Source: Planctomycetota bacterium | Lineage (GTDB): Bacteria; Planctomycetota; Brocadiia; JAJRTI01 | Length of the DNA stretch: 8,108 nucleotides | Assembly: GCA_024278415.1 (NCBI GenBank) | Contig: JAJRTI010000955.1 | Span: 1-8,108 of the forward strand | Reading direction: 5' to 3' | Part shown: piece by piece, positions 1-5,548 of the stretch | Layout of the letters: every line of letters starts with the position of its first letter | Position numbering within the stretch: the first letter of the stretch is position 1 | Made by a program: the position numbers and the translations under genes | The notes under the pieces: generated by a model | The model's input: the letters and a program-made list of their open reading frames with translations, nothing else | What the model was told of the DNA's origin: nothing | Databases searched by the model: none

Positions 1-62
1 AGCTTCGCTCGCGAACCCTGGGCTGATATCCGGAATCCCGTTGGGATTCAGATACCCCAACA
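1..62. repeat. Palindromic dispersed-type repeat, truncated by the window edge
   Basis: Seen: a perfect 7-bp stem, GAATCCC (33-39), loop GTT, GGGATTC (43-49). It is extended across a small internal bulge by TATC (27-30) pairing with GATA (51-54). A second mini-hairpin, TTCGC-TC-GCGAA, lies at 4-15, followed by ACCCTGGGCT (15-24). Known, from memory: short non-coding repeats combining a CCCAACGGG-type hairpin, AGCCCAGGGT and a GCGAGCGAAGC palindrome occur in many copies in planctomycete, verrucomicrobial and candidate-phylum genomes, and are often wrongly translated into 'NPNGIP...SPGL' proteins. Read on the minus strand, this copy also gives NPNGIPDISPG. Inference: this is one such unit continuing left of base 1. 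It could instead be a private hairpin, for example a transcript end for the minus-strand gene at 145. Bases 63-144 show nothing else. Confidence 0.5.
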
Positions 63-144
63 CGCGGCGTTGCACGGAAGCTTTGACAGTATTCCGGTAC
101 CTGGCTGTTGTACTTGGCTGAAGTGTTACCAAACGGAATGGGCG

Positions 145-2067
145 CTATTCCAACACAACCACGCTGTACACGTGCAGCTTCGGCACGGTGAAGCTCACGC
201 GGCCGCCATCGCGTTGGAGCGTCAGCCGCGTCACCTTGCCGTCGTCAGGCGAGAAGAGGCGGGCGGTTCGGGCAGACGTATTGACGGTGATGCGGATATT
301 CGCGGCGTCTTTCACGGCATCCTCAGATTCGATGTAGTCGTAGTTGACGAGATGAATAAGCTCACGCGGCCCGGCCCGCCACTGCAAAACACCGACCGTC
401 GACGAGGCGTTCGTTTGCAGGACGGGGTCCGGTTCGAGGATCGTCTTGATCTCATCACGGGCGCGCGCGTCCTGTGACTTCAGGTAAGGCGTGAACGACC
501 TCAAGCCGTCCGATGCGGTGCTGCGTCCGGTGAGTTGTTTCCAAAGGGGGGCGAAGGCGGCGGCTCTCTTTGACCGGTGAAAGCCGAGGAACTCGCTGGA
601 GGGCAAGATCTGCCCGCCGGCCCTCTGGTATTTGGCCAGCTCTGCGATAGCGGCCGCGGGGAGGGGGATCTTCGCGAGCGGAAGGACGATGGCCTTGTAC
701 CGCGCAAGCACCTCCGCGGAAGGGAAGGACCTATTCTTTTGGCCATCGCCAATCAGAACCGCGTCGAACTGATAGTGCGCGTCGTAGAGTAGCTTGCAGG
801 CGGCCATGAACTCCTTGTCCACGGCTTCGCACATGACGTACAGCACAGCGATCTTGGCGGGCGACGTGGTCGCGGTGTAGATCTGCGGATGCTGCTGAAA
901 GAAGGCATAGTACGTTTTTAGCTCCTGGATCGGCAGGTCCAGAACCTTCGTGCCCTTGTCGCCGTCGATCTGGATGCCGCCGTGCGTGCGAGGGATGAAG
1001 TGGAACAAGTTGCCGGACGCGTACGCTTCGGCGATCCAAATCTTGTAGAGCGTGGCGATGGACGGCCTGCCGATGAGCCGGCGCACCGTATTGACGTTGC
1101 CCGGCTGCAACACGCCGCGTTTGCCGGCCATGCGCGTCTTCTTGTGCAGGGCGATGGACGCACCCCGCGGCGGCAGACCGCCGTACGTGCCGAAGTACAT
1201 CGTTTCCACCAGAAAGTAGTCCAGCAGGTCGCTCACCGCAAAGGTGGTCCATCCCATGCTGGAGACATTCGCCGTCAGGTAGAATGGGCGACCTCCCTTT
1301 TGCTCCGCATACGCGCGAACGGTTTCCCAGAAGCTGCGAATTCGGCCAATGAGCTGGTCGCGGCGATAGTGCTTCAATTGCCAGCCCAAGGGCAGCTTCC
1401 AATCCGGCAGCGATGGGTCCACCCCGCGATCGCGGAGGTATTGGCCGTAGTCGAAGGTGTCCACATCGACGCCCTTGAGAAACCGTTTCAGGAGAGGGTC
1501 GTCCTTGTGCGCTCGCACGTAGCCCCGGTATAGGGCCAGACAGCGGTCGCAGAAACAGAGTTGGTTGCTCACGGACCAGTCGTCCAACACGAAGCCATCC
1601 ATGCCGACGTCCACGCAGCGCTTGGCGGTGTCCACGAACGCTTGGAACATTTTCGGCCGGAACCAGCACTTGTAGATCTTCGCCTTGCTGTCGCGGCGAT
1701 AGCGCAGTTTTCCCTCGAACGAGATGATGGCCTCACTGTTCAAACTCCGATGAAAGTAGCCACCGCCGTTGATGCTGCCGATGTATTTTGCGCCGATCGC
1801 ATGGACGCGAGCGATACTCTTTGCCAGTCGGCTGCGCTTGCCCGTGCCCACCTCTCGGGGGTAGATCGCACTGCCCCATTGGATGGCCGTGATTCTCACC
1901 GGCGCAATGGCGGAGAGCATCTTCGGCTGGCACATGGCCATGTTCGACATCACGCCCCAGGCCGGCGGCCACGAGGCGCGTGCCGCGTTTTCACCCGCAA
2001 AGATGGCGACCGCGTGGCCGGCGAGGAGTAGACAGGCCCACGTCAATACAGAATGGTGTGCTCTCAC
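145..2067 (-). CDS. Exported GH42-like TIM-barrel protein (putative glycoside hydrolase)
   Basis: 640 residues. The start is GTG at 2067, chosen because AAAGGA (2076-2081) sits 8 bases upstream and the protein then opens with a signal peptide (about residues 1-31, hydrophobic core near 8-24). Residues about 40-390 look like a TIM barrel. A Cys-x-Cys-x2-Cys cluster at C171, C173 and C176, with C134 as a possible fourth ligand, matches the spacing of the structural zinc site known in GH42 beta-galactosidases. Residues about 405-515 look like the class I glutamine-amidotransferase-like fold that forms the GH42 trimerisation domain. About 560-640 is a small C-terminal beta domain. In GH42 the acid/base Glu lies about nine residues before this cluster; here that place holds D162-D163 in VLDDW, with no Glu. 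E288 in FLVETM is a candidate nucleophile. Substrate is unknown. It follows the 2258-3727 gene on the same strand after a 190-bp gap with its own dyad, so it may be transcribed separately. Confidence 0.75.
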   Translation of the reverse strand: MRAHHSVLTWACLLLAGHAVAIFAGENAARASWPPAWGVMSNMAMCQPKMLSAIAPVRITAIQWGSAIYPREVGTGKRSRLAKSIARVHAIGAKYIGSINGGGYFHRSLNSEAIISFEGKLRYRRDSKAKIYKCWFRPKMFQAFVDTAKRCVDVGMDGFVLDDWSVSNQLCFCDRCLALYRGYVRAHKDDPLLKRFLKGVDVDTFDYGQYLRDRGVDPSLPDWKLPLGWQLKHYRRDQLIGRIRSFWETVRAYAEQKGGRPFYLTANVSSMGWTTFAVSDLLDYFLVETMYFGTYGGLPPRGASIALHKKTRMAGKRGVLQPGNVNTVRRLIGRPSIATLYKIWIAEAYASGNLFHFIPRTHGGIQIDGDKGTKVLDLPIQELKTYYAFFQQHPQIYTATTSPAKIAVLYVMCEAVDKEFMAACKLLYDAHYQFDAVLIGDGQKNRSFPSAEVLARYKAIVLPLAKIPLPAAAIAELAKYQRAGGQILPSSEFLGFHRSKRAAAFAPLWKQLTGRSTASDGLRSFTPYLKSQDARARDEIKTILEPDPVLQTNASSTVGVLQWRAGPRELIHLVNYDYIESEDAVKDAANIRITVNTSARTARLFSPDDGKVTRLTLQRDGGRVSFTVPKLHVYSVVVLE

Positions 2068-2075
2068 GGGATTCG

Positions 2076-2081
2076 TCCTTT
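2076..2081 (-). promoter_or_regulatory. Ribosome binding site fixing the GTG start at 2067
   Basis: The minus strand reads AAAGGA, then 8 bases, then GTG. This supports initiation at GTG rather than an internal ATG and leaves a proper signal peptide at the N-terminus. Confidence 0.6.
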
Positions 2082-2119
2082 CGCAATCTCAAACACATCA
2101 ACATCACAATCGCGCCATG

Positions 2120-2142
2120 TATGTCCACCAACAATGGACATA
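2120..2142. promoter_or_regulatory. Operator-like dyad upstream of the GH42-like gene
   Basis: Perfect 8-bp inverted repeat TATGTCCA (2120-2127), 7-base spacer, TGGACATA (2135-2142). It lies 53-75 bases before the GTG start at 2067, in a 190-bp non-coding gap, where an operator would be expected. Centre-to-centre spacing of about 15 bp fits a dimeric regulator binding about one and a half helical turns. No convincing -35/-10 pair was found beside it; the best (TTGGTG-N17-TGTGAT on the minus strand) is weak. The rest of 2068-2257 shows nothing else beyond a short hairpin near 2240. Confidence 0.45.
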
Positions 2143-2236
2143 TTCTGTCAGAAGTCGACGCAGGGGTGGGTCAGATTCTCCCGGCCAAGTGGACGCTCTT
2201 GGCTTTCATTCCATGTCCCTTTTACTGATTGGAGCC

Positions 2237-2251
2237 GCCCCTTCTCGGGGC
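2237..2251 (-). terminator. Weak hairpin just after the stop of the 2258-3727 gene
   Basis: GCCCC (2237-2241), 5-base loop, GGGGC (2247-2251). It starts 6 bases past the minus-strand stop codon at 2258-2260. The stem is short and no U-tract follows, so it is not a convincing intrinsic terminator. It could stabilise the 3' end of the transcript or mean nothing. Confidence 0.2.
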
Positions 2252-2257
2252 ACGCCA

Positions 2258-3727
2258 TCACGGATTGTCTCCGTTCCCAGCTTGCCGTCCTTCTTTGAGC
2301 AGGATGACGCCTCGGTGCGCAGGCAGGCCAAATGCTTTCACGAGCGGGACCTTGGAGGCCTGCTCGAAGTTGTCATGGTCGAGCACGCGCGCTCGGCCCA
2401 GGGGCACTGCGATTTGTTTGACGTCCTTGCGAGTCGGGTTGGCGACGGCCCATCCGTCGTCGAACTCGCGCAGGTACACATGGCCGCCGGCGCCCGCCAC
2501 TTTCCGAAGCGGGCTGCGGGCTTTGCCCAAGTGCAAGTACGCGGGATCGAACTCCTTGAGCCAAAAGAAGCGGGCGTATCCCCACACGGTGAAGTTCATG
2601 TACGCGTTGCGGCGCACGTCGTCGAATCCCATGAGAAAAGACGTCATGCCGTACCAGAGCGCATCCCAACCGCGCACCCCGCTCAGAGACGCGGCGTCCA
2701 TGCGCGCAAGGTCTTGCTTGTCGGACACGACCTTGCCGTGCACGTTCATGAGGAGGCGGACGCGCTTCATTCGGCTCATCATCTTCACTTGGTCCAGCCA
2801 CTTGTTCTCGGCCAAGACGGTGATGCCTTCGTTCGTGCGCCAGGGGTGCATGAAGGCCCCCTCCTCCAGGGCGCCCCACACGGCATGGGGCTGTGCGTCT
2901 AGTTGATCCCAAAACTCCATGTGGCTGCCCGCGGTGGTGAAGTTTGGCACAAGAATCTTGTTTCGCTCACGGAGCCAGGGGACAGCGGCGTTGAGGAACT
3001 CGTTGGTGTGCCGTCTGAACCGCGCGGCCATGCGCTGGCCTGCCTCGCTGGCCCAGTATTCTCTCAAGTATTTGCGCGTGAACTCGGGAGGGATCTCTGC
3101 ACGCGCGAAGTAGGCTTTGGGGAGGTCTTGCTTGTCCGGCTCGCCCTCCTTGTTCCAGAGGCGGAAGAGGGTGCTGTAGTCCGTGCAGTCGGCGAAGATG
3201 CCGTCCGCGCCTGTGTCCGTGGGCTTCGGGCCGCCCCAGAACTTGTCGTAGGTCTTTTCGATCCAGAATTGTCGCCACCTCGGGTTGCCGATGAGCATCA
3301 TCCTTTCGTTCATGAACGCGGTGTACTGGAGATACGTCCCATACTTCGCGCCCACCGCTGTCCAGCGGTCTTGGGCGCCGATGCCGTGCTCGGCCTTGAT
3401 CCACTCCCACCCGCGGCCGATCTTTCCATACGGCGCGGTGTTGTAGCGGCTGGGCCCGAGTTTGTACACGATGATGATAATGCGTGGGTTCAGCGCTTTG
3501 AGCTTCTGCCAGGTGTTCGTCCCGTCCGACGGGTAACGCCGCCACTGATAAGCGCCCATGACCAACAGATCGAACTTGGCCGCGTCCGCCAGCGAAGGCC
3601 AACCGGGAAGCCCAGAGTACTTGACGGCAAACGTGGGGATGAACTTGCCTGGCGTGGCCGGCTCCTGCGGCGCCGCGGAGGCCGCAGCAAACATCGGTGC
3701 GAGCAGTATGGCCGTGGCTCTCAACAT
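2258..3727 (-). CDS. Exported putative glycoside hydrolase, GHL15-like TIM barrel
   Basis: 489 residues from ATG at 3727. GAGGAG (3738-3743) lies 10 bases upstream, and the protein then starts directly with a signal peptide (about 1-18, ending AAASA). The frame stays open to 3844, but that extension runs through the spacer inverted repeat and would bury the signal peptide. Residues about 28-400 carry alternating hydrophobic strands and helices typical of a TIM barrel: LLVMGAY (54-60), RIIIIVYKLG (82-91), ADGIFADCTDY (174-184), VWGALEEGAF (283-292), VRLLMNVHG (323-331). Acidic residues at strand ends (D175, D180, D183, E288, E289) are catalytic candidates. The C-terminal part (about 415-480, REFDDGWAVANPT then beta-rich) resembles the small beta domain that ends many putative glycosidases. 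The overall look recalls the 'hypothetical glycosyl hydrolase' GHL15-type families; this is recognition by pattern, not a search. Substrate is unknown. It is divergent from the gene at 3986 and upstream of the GH42-like gene. Confidence 0.72.
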   Translation of the reverse strand: MLRATAILLAPMFAAASAAPQEPATPGKFIPTFAVKYSGLPGWPSLADAAKFDLLVMGAYQWRRYPSDGTNTWQKLKALNPRIIIIVYKLGPSRYNTAPYGKIGRGWEWIKAEHGIGAQDRWTAVGAKYGTYLQYTAFMNERMMLIGNPRWRQFWIEKTYDKFWGGPKPTDTGADGIFADCTDYSTLFRLWNKEGEPDKQDLPKAYFARAEIPPEFTRKYLREYWASEAGQRMAARFRRHTNEFLNAAVPWLRERNKILVPNFTTAGSHMEFWDQLDAQPHAVWGALEEGAFMHPWRTNEGITVLAENKWLDQVKMMSRMKRVRLLMNVHGKVVSDKQDLARMDAASLSGVRGWDALWYGMTSFLMGFDDVRRNAYMNFTVWGYARFFWLKEFDPAYLHLGKARSPLRKVAGAGGHVYLREFDDGWAVANPTRKDVKQIAVPLGRARVLDHDNFEQASKVPLVKAFGLPAHRGVILLKEGRQAGNGDNP

Positions 3728-3811
3728 AGTCCGTCCGCTCCTCATCCGAGAGACGTCGTCGTACGTGTTGCACCTCTGCGATCCTGGGAATCGGCAATGA
3801 GTGGCGCTCCC

Positions 3812-3842
3812 GCCGTATGGCCCCATGGCTAGGCCATACGGC
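3812..3842. promoter_or_regulatory. Perfect 11-bp inverted repeat in a divergent promoter region
   Basis: GCCGTATGGCC (3812-3822), 9-base spacer, GGCCATACGGC (3832-3842), with no mismatch. The spacer contains the palindrome CCATGG. It lies in the 258-bp spacer between genes transcribed away from each other (starts at 3727 and 3986), about 63 bases upstream of the -35 of the plus-strand promoter and about 85 bases before the minus-strand start. Inference: a regulator binding site for one or both genes. As RNA it would form a stable stem, but no U-tract follows on either strand, so a terminator is less likely. Confidence 0.5.
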
Positions 3843-3904
3843 ATCGTAGCCCTTGGCCATCAGCGAATCAACTTCACAGGGCGTGGTCCCGTGTGTGAAT
3901 CGTA

Positions 3905-3933
3905 TTGCGACGGTCGGTTGCGGCTTGTATCAT
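3905..3933 (+). promoter_or_regulatory. Sigma70-like promoter for the 3986-5350 gene
   Basis: TTGCGA (3905-3910), exactly 17 bases, TATCAT (3928-3933): 4/6 and 5/6 matches to the -35 and -10 consensus. Transcription would begin near 3940, giving a leader of about 45 bases with GGAG (3974-3977) before ATG 3986. A small dyad (GCGGCT 3920-3925 with AGCCGC 3942-3947) flanks the -10. The same -35, spacing and -10 recur before the nitrilase-fusion gene (7066-7094, minus strand). Confidence 0.5.
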
Positions 3934-3985
3934 CTCGGCTGAGCCGCGTGGCGTTCCTTCACAGGCAGACGATGGAGTCCGATTG

Positions 3986-5350
3986 ATGCACGACATCCCA
4001 GGTATGGCCCTCGTCGCGTTGGGGTTCATCACAGTACTTGCGTGCCCGCCACTCGGCGACGCGGCGGAGCGTGGCGACTCGCGCGGCTCGTTCCCGTTCA
4101 CAGAGGAGGAGCTGACGACGCACGTCTTCTCGCTAGCGAGGCACTACTTTGCCGATTTCCGGCAACCCAAGACCTATGTCCTCTACGGTGCAAGACTATC
4201 GTCGAAGCACCGATGGACTTCGTCGGCCGATGTGAAGGCCGGCAAACCCAAGCCGTGGGGGTACGGCTCCCGTATCGCCGACACGTCGCTGCACTGCGGG
4301 CACATGCTGGTGGCCCTGCTGGACGCGTATGAGGCCCGGCCCGATCCGTTCCTGAAGGACAACATCGGCAAGACGTTCGAGGCGCTCAAGCTGATCGGCT
4401 CTCTCCCGGAAACGCATCCAAAGCCGGGCAAGCCGGCGCTGATAGGTCTGGTCCCGCGTGGCCCCCACCCCGACGACGTGTCCGCGTACTACGACGACTC
4501 GTCGATGGACCAGCACACCACGTACATCATCAGCCTCGCTCGATACGCCAACTCCTCGCTGGCCGCTGCGGAAGACAAAGCGTGGATTCGCCAGTCGCTC
4601 GAAAAAGTCGGCCGGCGCCTGGAGAAGTACGGCTGGTCGATCAAACGCGGCGATGGCGAGACGCAGGCGCACGTGGGCTTCTCATGGAAGGGCTACAGCT
4701 CACAGCATGCGTCGATCCTGTTGCCCGCGGTGTACGCGCTTTACAAAGGGACGGGCAACGAACATTGGCTGAAGACCTACGAAGCGTTCATGAGTGAGAA
4801 GGGCGGCCTGCGCTGGAAGCGGCTGCACCCAGGGCCGCACGTCAAGATCAACGGCCATCCCATCTATGCGAACCAAGGGGCGTTCCGGCTGAATGCGCTC
4901 TACCACTTCGAGACGTCGCCCGAACGCAAGGCCGTCCTCTACGACATGCTCGGGTACATCGCCGAGATCCAAATGAAACGAGACTTCCCGGGGCCTATGT
5001 ATCGGAGGTTCCATTCGGAAGAGACATGGCGGCAGCTCCGCCAGACCTGCCACTGGCCCGGCCGCGAACTGCACGGCGCGGACGAGGCCTGGAGCCTGTT
5101 CCGGCCGGCGATGCTCGACGGCCCCCCTCTGGCCGTGCTGGCCCATGTCCGGTTCCCGCTGGGAGGCTTCTACATGGTGCTCATGAGCGAGCACCCGGAC
5201 ATGATCCGATCCCACCTCGCTCAGATCTGGAGGATGCTAAACATCGTTGATCTGAACAAGATCAGCGCGGGAGAAACGAACTACCTGTTCACCGTTGTCG
5301 GCCTCCAAGTCTATGCGTTCTACTTCCGAGAGCAGGAACGACGCCCTTAG
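3986..5350 (+). CDS. Exported helical protein of unknown family, possibly an (alpha/alpha)-barrel carbohydrate-active enzyme
   Basis: 454 residues. The start is ATG 3986, with GGAG (3974-3977) 8 bases upstream. An in-frame TTG at 3905 sits inside the promoter and is rejected. Residues 1-26 form a hydrophobic export signal; C20 after VLA is a weak lipobox, so it could be a lipoprotein, or be cleaved after GDA. The rest is mostly predicted helix with repeated aromatic- and Asp/His-rich loops: WGYGSRIADTSLHCGHML (91-108), DDVSAYYDDSSMDQHTTYI (163-181), AHVGFSWKGYSSQHASILL (228-246), NGHPIYANQGAFRLNALYHF (289-308). This rhythm of helix pairs and conserved polar loops resembles six-hairpin glycosidases and polysaccharide lyases. 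I do not recognise a specific family and assign no catalytic residue firmly; the D170-D171...D175 loop is the best candidate. It is convergent with the nitrilase-fusion gene and shares its promoter pattern. Confidence 0.7.
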   Translation: MHDIPGMALVALGFITVLACPPLGDAAERGDSRGSFPFTEEELTTHVFSLARHYFADFRQPKTYVLYGARLSSKHRWTSSADVKAGKPKPWGYGSRIADTSLHCGHMLVALLDAYEARPDPFLKDNIGKTFEALKLIGSLPETHPKPGKPALIGLVPRGPHPDDVSAYYDDSSMDQHTTYIISLARYANSSLAAAEDKAWIRQSLEKVGRRLEKYGWSIKRGDGETQAHVGFSWKGYSSQHASILLPAVYALYKGTGNEHWLKTYEAFMSEKGGLRWKRLHPGPHVKINGHPIYANQGAFRLNALYHFETSPERKAVLYDMLGYIAEIQMKRDFPGPMYRRFHSEETWRQLRQTCHWPGRELHGADEAWSLFRPAMLDGPPLAVLAHVRFPLGGFYMVLMSEHPDMIRSHLAQIWRMLNIVDLNKISAGETNYLFTVVGLQVYAFYFREQERRP

Positions 5351-5371
5351 CGCCTTCTCCGCCAGGAACGC

Positions 5372-5548
5372 TCACGAAAAACAAGAAGTTGCGCGGTGCG
5401 CGTACACTCTCGGCAGCGTGTTGCGGTCCAAGTCCCACGAGTCGCGCATCACCGCGAAGCCCGCGTTGCGGAAACATCGGGCGAGCGGCAGCTTGTCCGG
5501 CGGCTCGCCGTCGTTAATAGCAGGATACGCATTCGTCGATTTCCTTCG
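5372..5548 (-). pseudogene. Probable remnant of a heparinase II/III-like gene
   Basis: Directly after the minus-strand stop codon of the nitrilase-fusion gene (5549-5551), the same frame stays open for 58 codons to TGA at 5372-5374. It contains a protein-like stretch (5420-5533), including PLARCFRNAGFAVMRDSWD. From memory, heparinase II/III-type enzymes have a segment like 'fP.aGy.vmR..wd.d' where the C-terminal beta-sandwich domain begins. After DLDRN the resemblance ends, where the family usually continues with a hydrophobic strand and a His-rich motif. There is no start codon or ribosome site for it, and the helical barrel that should precede it is absent. Inference: a broken end left by deletion or insertion of the neighbouring gene. 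Alternatively it is chance protein-like sequence. It fills most of the 198-bp convergent spacer, and no clear terminator is visible there. Confidence 0.4.

Noticed and set aside
70..477. 135-codon plus-strand frame at the left edge
   Set aside because: Antisense to the C-terminus of the GH42-like gene, with its start in the repeat-flanking spacer and no ribosome site.
731..1669. 312-codon minus-strand frame inside the GH42-like gene
   Set aside because: Same-strand out-of-frame shadow, Arg/Pro/Gly-rich; the overlapping frame has the zinc cluster and export signal.
1883..2902. 339-codon plus-strand open frame spanning the gap between the two minus-strand genes
   Set aside because: It runs antisense through the signal peptide of one gene and the C-terminus of the other, has no ribosome site, and its composition is that of a shadow frame.
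3728..3844. N-terminal extension of the 2258-3727 gene to ATG 3844
   Set aside because: It would place 39 residues before a signal peptide and translate the inverted repeat; ATG 3727 has GAGGAG at a workable distance.
5374..5402. GCGC-ACC-GCGC hairpin followed by a T-run on the minus strand as a terminator
   Set aside because: The stem is only 4-5 bp and the T-run starts about nine bases after it; too weak to call.
5480..5509. GGCGAGC/GCTCGCC 7-bp hairpin as a terminator for the convergent genes
   Set aside because: The loop is 16 bases, no U-tract follows on either strand, and it lies in the protein-like remnant; GC-rich sequence gives such pairs easily.
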